The notes under the pieces were generated by a model. It did no database searches. It was given only the letters and a program-made list of their open reading frames with translations, and had not been told where the DNA came from. A stretch of 29,926 bases of DNA, taken from a bacterium. Lineage in GTDB: Bacteria > Patescibacteriota > Minisyncoccia > Minisyncoccales > RBG-13-42-11. Location: positions 1 to 29,926 of the forward strand of contig JAUSLA010000040.1 in assembly GCA_030646565.1 (NCBI GenBank). The letters run 5' to 3'. Positions 15,201 to 22,120 of the stretch are shown here, one piece after another. Both the position numbers and the translations under genes were made by a program. Position 1 is the stretch's first letter; each line of letters starts with the position of its first letter.

Positions 15201-16065
15201 TAAGTTAAAGCAATATTTTCAAAAAGCGCGAAAAGAAGGATGGACGATAGGCCAATTTAATTTTTCTACTTTGGAAATTTTAAAAGGCATTATTCAAGCC
15301 GCAGAAGAGTTGCAATCTCCTGTTATTTTGGGGACGTCGGAAGGAGAGAGTAAGTTTTTTGGCTTGGAAGAGGCCGTAGCCATAGTAAACGTTTATAAAA
15401 GAAAAACAAAACTCCCGCTTTTTTTAAATCTTGACCATGGAAAGAGTTTAGACTATATTAAAAAGGCGGCAGACGCAGGATATGACGCAATTCATATTGA
15501 TGGTTCTTCTTTGCCCTTAAGAGAAAATATAGAATTAACAAAGAAAGCTATTCAAATATGCCGGAAAAAAGACATTTTTATAGAAGGCGAAGTAGGTTTC
15601 ATCAAGGGCGTTTCACGGATGTTAAATGAGGCGCCGAAAATTACAGAGGCGGATTTAACCCTGCCCGACGACGCCCTAAAGCTTGTCAAAGAAACCGGCG
15701 TTGACAGTTTGGCTGTAAACATCGGAACCTTTCACGGCATTGATGCTTCGGGCCAAGATACTCACATTAATATCTTAAGATTAAAAGAAATTAAAGAAAA
15801 ATTAGGCGATAAAGTATTTTTGGTTTTACACGGCGGTTCGGGTACCCCAAAAGAAGACATAATAAAGGCGATAAAACTGGGAATCGTTAAAATCAACATC
15901 AATACAGACCTAAGATTAGCTTATAGCAACGCTTTGAGGAAATCTCTTCTGGAAAAGCCGAAAGAGACGACTCCTTATAAATATATGCCCGAAGTAATTA
16001 TAGCCGTTCAAAAAGTTGCTAAAGAAAAAATTAAATTATTCACGCAAGCGAAGCGAATATGTTGA
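15193..16065 (+). CDS. fba: Class II fructose-bisphosphate aldolase
   Basis: 290 residues. GQFNFSTLEILKGIIQAAEE at the N-terminus; the catalytic Asp and first zinc His in LNLDHGKS; GEVGFIKG with a zinc Glu/His region; NIGTFHG with a zinc His; LHGGSGTP with another zinc His; and phosphate-binding KININTDLR. It cleaves fructose-1,6-bisphosphate (or condenses the trioses) and fits with the kinase, which it overlaps by 8 nt, and with gap. No SD; translation is likely coupled to the upstream gene. Confidence 0.95.
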   Translation: MPNKLKQYFQKARKEGWTIGQFNFSTLEILKGIIQAAEELQSPVILGTSEGESKFFGLEEAVAIVNVYKRKTKLPLFLNLDHGKSLDYIKKAADAGYDAIHIDGSSLPLRENIELTKKAIQICRKKDIFIEGEVGFIKGVSRMLNEAPKITEADLTLPDDALKLVKETGVDSLAVNIGTFHGIDASGQDTHINILRLKEIKEKLGDKVFLVLHGGSGTPKEDIIKAIKLGIVKININTDLRLAYSNALRKSLLEKPKETTPYKYMPEVIIAVQKVAKEKIKLFTQAKRIC

Positions 16066-16766
16066 AACTTTCGGCAAAAGTTCGAGCAGAATTTGGGAAA
16101 AAAGTAAAAAAATTAAGACAAGGAGGTAAAATCCCTGGAATTTTATATGGGCCAAAAATTAAAAATTTTTCTCTATGGCTTGATTTGAAAGAATTTGAAA
16201 AGGTTTACCTTGAAGCCGGAGAAAGCTCCTTAATTACCCTAGCGATAGCGAAGGGTGAAGATGAAGCTTTAGCTTCATCGCCATCTGATGAGATTGGCCG
16301 TCCCGACGGAAGAAAGTTTTTAGTCTTAATACATGATGTGGAATTTGATGTTCTTTCCAGAAAACCAATTCACGTTGATTTTTACCAGCCCAATTTGGAC
16401 GAAGAAATTACGGTGACTATTCCATTGGTTTTTGAGGGGGAAGCCAGAGCCGTCAAGGATTTGGGGGGAACCTTGGTCAGGAATATCCATGAACTGGAAG
16501 TCAAGGCTCTGCCCCAAAATCTTCCCCACGAGCTTAAGGTTAATGTTGAAAAATTAGCAACTTTTGAAGATAATATTTTAGTTAAAGATTTAGTTTTACC
16601 GCAAGGGGTAAAAGCGCTGAAAAATCCTGACGAAATCGTGGCTTTAGTTTCTTCTCCTCAAAAAATTGAAGAGGAGTTGTTAAAACCCATTGAAGAAAAA
16701 GTGGAAGAGGTGGCAGAAGTTAAAGAAAAAAAAGAAAAAGGAAAGCAAGAAGAGAAAATTGAATAA
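16059..16766 (+). CDS. rplY: Ribosomal protein bL25 (CTC type) with repeat insertion
   Basis: 235 residues, overlapping fba by 7 nt. The N-terminal 5S-rRNA-binding domain (KLSAKVRAEFGKKVKKLRQGGKIPGILYG) leads into HDVEFDVLSRKPIHVDFYQ and the C-terminal TL5/CTC beta domain, then a charged Glu/Lys tail. Between SSLITL and RKFLVLIHDVEFD there are about 23 extra residues (AIAKGEDEALASSPS, then DEIGRPDG), which the family lacks. They are the translation of a palindromic element. Open frame and good conservation around the insertion argue that the protein is functional. Confidence 0.93.
   Translation: MLKLSAKVRAEFGKKVKKLRQGGKIPGILYGPKIKNFSLWLDLKEFEKVYLEAGESSLITLAIAKGEDEALASSPSDEIGRPDGRKFLVLIHDVEFDVLSRKPIHVDFYQPNLDEEITVTIPLVFEGEARAVKDLGGTLVRNIHELEVKALPQNLPHELKVNVEKLATFEDNILVKDLVLPQGVKALKNPDEIVALVSSPQKIEEELLKPIEEKVEEVAEVKEKKEKGKQEEKIE
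16239..16309 (+). repeat. Palindromic element in-frame in rplY
   Basis: AGCGATAGCGAAGGGTGAAG, then a GATGAAGCT/AGCTTCATC stem, then GGCCGTCCCGACGG. It shares frame and most of its sequence with the copy at 642 in the membrane protein gene. Confidence 0.88.
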
Positions 16767-16793
16767 CTCTCCGAAAAATCAAAGGTAAAACAA

Positions 16794-18143
16794 ATGCCCA
16801 ATAAAACTAAATTCGCAAAAATAATTTTATTATCTATTTTATTGTCGGCGATTTTTCTGCCAGCTTTTTTTGCCCTTGCCAATCCCGATCCCGCGCAAGA
16901 GCGGAAGACCTTAGAGGAGGAACTTAAGAGATTAGAGGATGAAATTGTTCAATATGAAAAAGACATTACAAAAACCCGTCAGGAAAAACAGACCCTCAAA
17001 AATAAAGTAGATGTCTTAAGAAAAACAATCTCTAAATTGAACCTTCAAATTAGCCAAAGCAACGCCAATATTAAAGGAATAGGCTATCAGATAACAGATA
17101 CAGAAGAATCAATTAGCCAGACCGTTTTGAAAATTGACGATTCAAAAATAAAACTAGCTTACAACCTTCAGCTTATTCACGAAACAGACAAGCAATCATT
17201 GGTTGAAATTTTGCTTTCCGAAGAAAAAATTTCTAAATTCTTTGATAATTTATTGGCTCTGGAGATTTTAAATGTCAAAAGTCAGGAACTTTTAAAAGGA
17301 ATTAAAGACCTTAAGGTATCTTTTGAAGATCAAAAACAGGTTTTAGATGGAGAAAAAACAGATTTGGAAAAAATGGTGCAAATCAAGGCGCTTCAGAAAA
17401 AAGAGAGCGAAGCAACTCAAAGACAGACTGATTATTATCTGAAATTAACGGAAGCTGAATATCAGAAACAGCTTGATAAAAAAACGGCAGCCGAAAAAAA
17501 AGCGGCTGAAATTAGAACGAGAATTTTTGAATTGGTCGGCGTGCCGAAAGCCCCAAGTTTTGGAGAAGCGCTGGATATTGCAAAATATGTTGAAGGGATT
17601 ACGGGCGTAAGCCCGGCATTCTTACTAGCCGTTATAACTCAGGAATCCAATCTTGGTAAAAATGTCGGCCAATGCTATTTAAAAAATTCTTCAACAGGAG
17701 AAGGCATTATAATTTCTAGCGGGAAAGCGGTTGCCGGGGTAATGAAGCCCTCCAGAGATGTTTCTCCATTTTTGGAAATTACAAAGGAATTGGGAAGGGA
17801 CTCTTACAATACTCCGGTTTCTTGTCCTATGAGTTTTGGTTACGGAGGAGCAATGGGGCCGGGTCAGTTTATTCCTTCCACATGGGTGTTGTACAGAGAT
17901 AAGGTTCAGGCAGTCACCGGAAGGGCAGCCGACCCTTGGAGTATTAAAGACGCATTTTTGGCCGCCGGTTTTTATTTGGCAGATTACGGAGCCGCCAATC
18001 AGACGTATAATTCTGAATGGAAAGCGGCAATGATTTATTTTTCCGGCAGCACCAACAGCAAATACAGATTCTATGGCGACTCGGTAATGAATATCGCTTC
18101 TCAATACGAAGGAGATATAGCTGAAATTGGAGAAGCCGGTTAG
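16794..18143 (+). CDS. Secreted coiled-coil peptidoglycan hydrolase with SLT domain
   Basis: 449 residues. The N-terminus is a signal peptide (KIILLSILLSAIFLPAFFALA). Residues about 30-240 form a long coiled coil rich in Glu, Lys and Gln (LEEELKRLEDEIVQYEKDI onward), like CwlO/EnvC-type regulators. The C-terminal 180 residues are a lysozyme-like lytic transglycosylase fold: LLAVITQESNLGKN has the catalytic Glu, and MGPGQFIPSTW, DPWSIKDAFLAAGFYL and KAAMIYFSG follow. It probably cuts peptidoglycan at the cell envelope during growth or division. Its stop overlaps the convergent prfA stop by 4 nt. Confidence 0.9.
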   Translation: MPNKTKFAKIILLSILLSAIFLPAFFALANPDPAQERKTLEEELKRLEDEIVQYEKDITKTRQEKQTLKNKVDVLRKTISKLNLQISQSNANIKGIGYQITDTEESISQTVLKIDDSKIKLAYNLQLIHETDKQSLVEILLSEEKISKFFDNLLALEILNVKSQELLKGIKDLKVSFEDQKQVLDGEKTDLEKMVQIKALQKKESEATQRQTDYYLKLTEAEYQKQLDKKTAAEKKAAEIRTRIFELVGVPKAPSFGEALDIAKYVEGITGVSPAFLLAVITQESNLGKNVGQCYLKNSSTGEGIIISSGKAVAGVMKPSRDVSPFLEITKELGRDSYNTPVSCPMSFGYGGAMGPGQFIPSTWVLYRDKVQAVTGRAADPWSIKDAFLAAGFYLADYGAANQTYNSEWKAAMIYFSGSTNSKYRFYGDSVMNIASQYEGDIAEIGEAG

Positions 18144-19339
18144 TTTTGATTTAATTGTTTTAAAATCGGCTCTAATTTTCCGGCCATAATGCTTTCAATA
18201 TCGTGAAAGCTTTTTTTAATTCTGTGGTCGGTTACCCTGTTTTGGGGAAAATTATAGGTTCTTATTTTTTCAACTCTTTTTGCTTGACCGATTTGCTCTC
18301 TTCTGGCTCCGCCAACTTTATTTAATTCTTCTTCTTCTTTTCTTGCCATAATTTTAGCAGTCAGAATAGATAACGCGTTTTCTTTGTTTTGTAATTGGTT
18401 TCTTTCGGTTTGAGATGCCACAACAATGCCAGATGGCAGGTGAGTGATTCTTACAGCCGTTTCTCTTTTATTAACATTTTGCCCTCCAGGACCGGAAGAA
18501 CGGAAAAAGTCAATTCTTAGCTCATCGGGTTTTATTTTCATTTCCGTTTTATTGGGTTTCGGCAAAATGGCAACCGAAGCCGTGGATGTGTGAATCCTGC
18601 CGTTTTTTTCGGTGGCTGGTATTCTTTGGACGCGATGAACACCGGCTTCATATTTCATTTTTGAAAAAACATCGCCATCGGACAATTCAAAAACTATTTC
18701 CTTGAAACCTCCGATTCCGGTAGGATGGGAATCCAAAACTTTTTGTTTCCATCCCGAAGATTGTCCATATTTTGAATACATATGAAAGAGATCTTCTGCG
18801 AACAATCCTGCTTCTTCTCCGCCCGTGCCGGCTCTAATTTCAACAATAACCGCTTGTTCCCCCGATTTTTTAATGATAATTTTTTTACCGAGTCCCGCTT
18901 TGCGGGACGAGTCGAAGAACGTTCGTTCTTCTCCACCCTTCGTCCCGCTCTGCGGGACTCGGGTAGCTGAAGAAGAGTCGAAGAACGTTCGTTCTTCTCC
19001 ACCCTTCGCTTGCACTCGGGTGAACGAAGCTCTCTTCGCCTCCGAAAACAAATCATTAATTTCCTTTTCTAAAAGTTTTTTTCTTTCCTGAAGCTCGCTT
19101 GTTTCTGCCTCGGCCAAGGAGCTTAACTCTTTGTCCTCTCCGGCCGACATTATCGCTTTGTTTTCTTCAATTCTATTTTCTAAATCTTTAATTTCCTTTT
19201 CTTTTTCAATAATATTTTCAAGAGTTTTTTTCCTGGCATTGAGTTTTTCAAATTTTTCCCAATCAGAAATCAACTCAGGATCACCGAGTTGATTTAATAG
19301 CTCGTCATACTCTCTTTTTAATTCTTCCAAAAGGAGCAT
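18140..19339 (-). CDS. prfA: Peptide chain release factor 1 with large repeat insertion
   Basis: 399 residues from ATG 19339 (longer upstream reading overlaps rpmE). The N-terminal helical domain is followed by EIRAGTGGEEAGLFAEDLF, the stop-codon recognition segment HRVQRIPATEKNGRIHTST (PxT type, so RF1, not RF2), the peptidyl-hydrolysis GGQ in SSGPGGQNVNKRETAVRITH, and RTYNFPQNRVTDHR. Residues about 100-151 (TRVQAKGGEERTFFDSS twice, in part) are absent from RF1 families and come from two or more palindromic elements placed between domains 1 and 2. At about 50 residues it is the largest in-frame insertion in the window. It directly follows rpmE with 1 nt between stop and start. Confidence 0.95.
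   Translation of the reverse strand: MLLLEELKREYDELLNQLGDPELISDWEKFEKLNARKKTLENIIEKEKEIKDLENRIEENKAIMSAGEDKELSSLAEAETSELQERKKLLEKEINDLFSEAKRASFTRVQAKGGEERTFFDSSSATRVPQSGTKGGEERTFFDSSRKAGLGKKIIIKKSGEQAVIVEIRAGTGGEEAGLFAEDLFHMYSKYGQSSGWKQKVLDSHPTGIGGFKEIVFELSDGDVFSKMKYEAGVHRVQRIPATEKNGRIHTSTASVAILPKPNKTEMKIKPDELRIDFFRSSGPGGQNVNKRETAVRITHLPSGIVVASQTERNQLQNKENALSILTAKIMARKEEEELNKVGGARREQIGQAKRVEKIRTYNFPQNRVTDHRIKKSFHDIESIMAGKLEPILKQLNQN
18887..19040. repeat. Multiple palindromic elements in-frame in prfA
   Basis: ACCGAG TCCCGC/GCGGGA CGAG, GTCGAAGAACG/CGTTCTTC, CCACCCTTCG, CCCGC/GCGGG, CTCGGGTAGCTGAAGAAG, then a second GAACG/CGTTC stem and CTCGGGTGAACGAAG. The GTCGAAGAACGTTCGTTCTT unit occurs twice in direct orientation. 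Confidence 0.92.
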
Positions 19340-19340
19340 T

Positions 19341-19568
19341 TTACCTGCGTTTTTTCTTCGGCTCTTCTTTCTTTGCCAGCCGTTTTCTGAATTTTTCAAC
19401 TCTGCCCATAGTGTCTATAATTTTTTCCTGGCCCGTATAAAAAGGATGGCATTTTGAGCAAATTTCAACCTGAATAAACTCTTTGGTGGAACCCACCGTA
19501 AAAGTGTTGCCGCAAGCGCATTGCGCTTTTGCGTTAGAATAATAGTTTGGGTGTATATCTTTCCGCAT
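19341..19568 (-). CDS. rpmE: Ribosomal protein bL31, zinc-binding type
   Basis: 75 residues: MRKDIHPNYYSNAKAQCACG, TFTVGSTKEF, EICSKCHPFYTGQEKIIDT, then a basic tail (EEPKKKRR). The CAC...CxxC cysteines form the usual zinc site of the C+ form. It begins the two-gene unit rpmE-prfA on the minus strand and has a good promoter that places the transcript start at or beside the ATG. Confidence 0.96.
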   Translation of the reverse strand: MRKDIHPNYYSNAKAQCACGNTFTVGSTKEFIQVEICSKCHPFYTGQEKIIDTMGRVEKFRKRLAKKEEPKKKRR

Positions 19569-19574
19569 ATTTAT

Positions 19575-19603
19575 ATTATAGCAAAATTTATTTTAATAAT
19601 CAA
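19575..19603 (-). promoter_or_regulatory. Leaderless promoter for rpmE-prfA
   Basis: Minus strand: TTGATT, 17-nt spacer, TATAAT; the -10 box ends 6 nt before ATG 19568, so the mRNA would start at about the A of ATG. Confidence 0.7.
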
Positions 19604-19640
19604 GCAGAAAGAATTTGTATCACTAACATAATGAATAATA

Positions 19641-19670
19641 AGCCCTGGATTATCGGAAGACTCCAGGGCT
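19641..19670 (-). terminator. Hairpin terminator after the lipid kinase
   Basis: Arms AGCCCTGGA/TCCAGGGCT directly after the stop codon, followed on the minus strand by TATTATT. The T tract is short, so efficiency is uncertain. Confidence 0.55.
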
Positions 19671-20504
19671 TTAGGGCGCAAGAACTTTTAGCGCCCTTTG
19701 CTGAACCGAGATTTTGTATTCTCGTTTAGCCGAGATGACTTCCCCGTCCATTTGACAAGGAAGAGGATGCTTGGAACGAATAGAAAGGGATGTTGTCTTG
19801 AACATCTGCGTTTCTGGCAGGGCTATGTGGGTTCCACGAATGACGCGAAAGAGGTTTTTCAGAACCCGCCATCTGCTGGCTTGCCGAATCACGCAGACAT
19901 CAAGCAGTCCGTCGCTCGGGTCGGCCCCGGGAGCGATATTGAAGATGCGGCCGTAAGGCGAGATGTTGGCGACAGCCACCATAACCACCCTTTCCCTTAG
20001 GACCGTTCCTTGTGTCTCCACTTCCACCTGGAAGCACTCCCAATGGAAGAAAGATTCCCAAAGCAGGGCGACCCTGTACATTAGTTTTACCGGCAGAAAC
20101 CAATACTTCTTTTTGAGCCAAAGCGCTCGTTGGTTCACTTTGGCGTCAAAGCCGAAACTGGCCACTCCTGTCGCGAGTTCTCCGTTAACCTCGATCAGGT
20201 CAACTTCTCGCGGCTTTCCCAAAAGAGACAAGCGGAGAGCTTTTTCAGGGTCTTCAGGAATTCCTAAGGCTCTGGCAAAATCATTACCTATGCCAGCAGA
20301 GCATATAATCCAAGGGATATCAGTTTCCCTTGGTTCATTTATTGCTCTGTGCAGAGTTCCGTCGCCTCCGACCAGCACGCGGTAGCGATAACCAACATTA
20401 CGCCAAACAAGTCCCATTTTTATCGCAAGCTGGTTTATTTTTCTGCCGACTTTTCGACCATTTCCCTTGCCGGCATAAGGGTTGACGGTCAGCCTTACTT
20501 CCAC
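19671..20504 (-). CDS. Diacylglycerol/lipid kinase (YegS/BmrU-like)
   Basis: 277 residues from GTG 20504 with GAGGTG 7 nt upstream. NPYAGKGNGRK and the nucleotide-binding VGGDGTLHRAIN are the DAGK catalytic signature; SAGIGNDFARALGIP and the C-terminal PLPCQMDGEV match the YegS/BmrU group. The segment between the first beta strand and GGDGT is shorter than usual. It phosphorylates a diacylglycerol or similar lipid at the membrane. The gene is visibly richer in G+C than its neighbours, holds no palindromic element, and has an SD, all of which suggest recent acquisition. Confidence 0.92.
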   Translation of the reverse strand: MEVRLTVNPYAGKGNGRKVGRKINQLAIKMGLVWRNVGYRYRVLVGGDGTLHRAINEPRETDIPWIICSAGIGNDFARALGIPEDPEKALRLSLLGKPREVDLIEVNGELATGVASFGFDAKVNQRALWLKKKYWFLPVKLMYRVALLWESFFHWECFQVEVETQGTVLRERVVMVAVANISPYGRIFNIAPGADPSDGLLDVCVIRQASRWRVLKNLFRVIRGTHIALPETQMFKTTSLSIRSKHPLPCQMDGEVISAKREYKISVQQRALKVLAP

Positions 20505-20588
20505 TTGGAATCACCTCTTTCCCTTGTTCCTTTTATTAAGTTGTTTTTCTCTCAATCCTTAGCATAAAGCCTGGACAGAGAGGCGCTT

Positions 20589-20615
20589 CTTGGGGATTAT
20601 TATATTCCCCCCAAG
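20589..20615. other. Hairpin in the lipid kinase-rpsB divergent gap
   Basis: CTTGGGG/CCCCAAG arms with a 13-nt AT-rich loop. It lies in the 343-nt gap between divergent genes, which also holds AT-rich promoter-like DNA (20620-20680) and a repeat copy. Role unknown. Confidence 0.4.
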
Positions 20616-20688
20616 TATTTATATTATACACCTAATTTTTCAATCCCGTTGAATTAGAGGTATAAGGGTTTCTTTTTTTATAGGGAAC

Positions 20689-20800
20689 TGGCGATGAGAA
20701 CTTCGTCCTCATCTTCAATCACCAAGTCCCGCCGTAAACGGGACGCAGGTGGAAAAGAAGATTTATCTTCTTTGACTTTCCCGCTTCGCGGGATTCATAA
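20689..20800. repeat. Palindromic element pair upstream of rpsB
   Basis: GATGAGAAC..GTCCTCATC stem, TTCAATCACCAAG linker, GTCCCG/CGGGAC stem, GCAGGTGGAAAAGAAG, GAAGAT/ATCTTC stem, CCCGC/GCGGG stem, then TAAATG. Confidence 0.88.
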
Positions 20801-20811
20801 ATGATGAAATC

Positions 20812-20840
20812 TTGCTTTCAGTTTTTGAATGTGATATATA
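20812..20840 (+). promoter_or_regulatory. Leaderless promoter for rpsB-tsf
   Basis: TTGCTT, 17-nt spacer, TATATA; the -10 ends 7 nt before ATG 20848, so a leaderless or nearly leaderless mRNA is expected. Confidence 0.5.
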
Positions 20841-20847
20841 TAAGGAT

Positions 20848-21624
20848 ATGCCAAATGTTAAAGAAATAAAAACCGAGGGACTTAATTTTGACCTTGAAGA
20901 GATGGGTCAGGCCGGTCTTCATTTTGGCCACCGCACTTCCCGGATTAACCCTAAAATAAATCCTTATTTATACGGAGTCAGAAACAATGTCCATATTTTT
21001 GATTTGGAAAAAACAGCCGAAAAATTGAAAGAAGCCCTGTCTTTTATCCAACAAATTATTAAAGAAGGCAAAGTGATGATTTTGGTTGGAACAAAAATTC
21101 AAGTAAAGAATCTGTCTAAAGAAATGGCAAAAGAGTGCGGATTGTTATATGTCGTTGAGAGGTGGCTAGGGGGGACTTTGACGAATTTTGAAACAATTAA
21201 AAAAAGAATAGAATATTTTAAAAGTTTGGAAAAGAAAAAAGAGGAAGGAGAATTAGAAAAATACACTAAAAAAGAAAGGGCGAATTTTGATAAGGAAATT
21301 AAGGATTTGGAAATGAAATTTGGAGGAATTAAAAATTTAGAAAAATTACCAGACGCCATCTTTGTTTTGGATATGAAAAAAGATAATTTGGCGGTAAAGG
21401 AGGCCAGAGCCAAAGGCGTAAAAGTTATCGGCATCGCCGACACTAATACAGACCCAACTTTGGCTGATTATCCGATTCCGGCTAACGATGACGCTATCAG
21501 CTCCGTAAGGTATATATTGGAAAAAATGAAAGAAGCGATTCTTAAATCAAATACGAGTTCCGTGCCGCGGGACGAGGCGAAAGAGAGAACACAGTTCTCT
21601 TCGCCGTCTGAAATCAAAAAATGA
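20848..21624 (+). CDS. rpsB: Ribosomal protein uS2 with repeat-derived C-terminus
   Basis: 258 residues from ATG 20848 (TTG 20812 is in frame but coincides with promoter-like boxes). LHFGHRTSRINPKINPYLYG, HIFDLEKTAEKL, VVERWLGGTLTNFETIKKRI, PDAIFVLDMKKDNLAVKEA, IADTNTDPTLADYPIPANDD and AISSVRYI are all uS2 hallmarks. After the native end near AILKSN the last 20 or so residues (SSVPRDEAKERTQFSSPSE) are translated from a palindromic element. Its TGA stop overlaps the tsf ATG (ATGA). Confidence 0.96.
   Translation: MPNVKEIKTEGLNFDLEEMGQAGLHFGHRTSRINPKINPYLYGVRNNVHIFDLEKTAEKLKEALSFIQQIIKEGKVMILVGTKIQVKNLSKEMAKECGLLYVVERWLGGTLTNFETIKKRIEYFKSLEKKKEEGELEKYTKKERANFDKEIKDLEMKFGGIKNLEKLPDAIFVLDMKKDNLAVKEARAKGVKVIGIADTNTDPTLADYPIPANDDAISSVRYILEKMKEAILKSNTSSVPRDEAKERTQFSSPSEIKK
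21554..21605 (+). repeat. Palindromic element at the 3' end of rpsB
   Basis: GAGTTCCGTGCCGCGGGACGAG with an imperfect stem, then GCGAAAGAGAGAAC and a GAGAAC/GTTCTC stem, TTCGCC. Read as DEAKERTQFSS. Confidence 0.88.
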
Positions 21625-22064
21625 TAAACATTGACCAGATTAAACAACTTCGCGAAGAAACCGGGGTTTCCATTTCAGAATGCAAGAAAGCTCTTGAAGA
21701 AGCGGGAGGCGATTTTAATAAAGCCAAAGAAATTATAAAAAAATGGGGCAAGGATTTGGCCGGAAGAAAGAATGCCAGGGATACTCGCCAGGGAATAATA
21801 GCCAGTTATATTCATCCGAATAAAAAAATCGGTGTGCTTCTGGAGTTAAACTGCGAAACCGACTTTGTCGCAAAATCAAAAGATTTTCAAGAATTATCCC
21901 ACGAATTATGCCTTCAGATTGCGGCGATGGGCCAAGAATTGCCATTACTGGAACAGCTTTGGGTAAAAGACCAGCAAAAGACAATAAACGATTTAATTGA
22001 AGAATATATTGCCAAAATAGGGGAGAATATCGTTGTTAAAATGTTTACAAGGTACGAAATCTAG
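21621..22064 (+). CDS. tsf: Elongation factor Ts, short form
   Basis: 147 residues, about half the length of the E. coli protein. The N-terminal UBA-like domain (IKQLREETGVSISECKKALE) and the EF-Tu-contacting core with LLELNCETDFVAKSKDF are intact (TDFV motif); the coiled-coil and second core subdomain are missing, as in short EF-Ts of mitochondria-like and small-genome bacteria. It exchanges GDP on EF-Tu. Start and stop of rpsB overlap as ATGA. Confidence 0.95.
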   Translation: MINIDQIKQLREETGVSISECKKALEEAGGDFNKAKEIIKKWGKDLAGRKNARDTRQGIIASYIHPNKKIGVLLELNCETDFVAKSKDFQELSHELCLQIAAMGQELPLLEQLWVKDQQKTINDLIEEYIAKIGENIVVKMFTRYEI

Positions 22065-22120
22065 TCGAAGAGAACTTTGTTCTCTTCTTCACTTTCGTCC
22101 CGCTTTGCGGGACTCAGTAA
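22065..22120 (-). repeat. Palindromic element filling the tsf-22121 gap
   Basis: GAAGAGAAC/GTTCTCTTC stem, TTCACTTTCG linker, TCCCGC/GCGGGA stem, CTCAGTAA then ATG. Stop to start. Confidence 0.95.

Noticed and set aside
18140..19339. prfA as a pseudogene because of the insertion
   Set aside because: The frame is open, GGQ and the PxT recognition motif are intact, and the insertion lies between domains.
19674..19696. GGGCGC/GCGCCC hairpin as a separate terminator
   Set aside because: It lies within the last codons of the lipid kinase and has no T tract; the hairpin at 19641-19670 is the better candidate.
20801..20869. A 22-codon leader peptide ATG ATG AAA... overlapping rpsB
   Set aside because: It follows the TAAATG end of an element and overlaps the promoter boxes and the rpsB start; no amino-acid run suggests attenuation.
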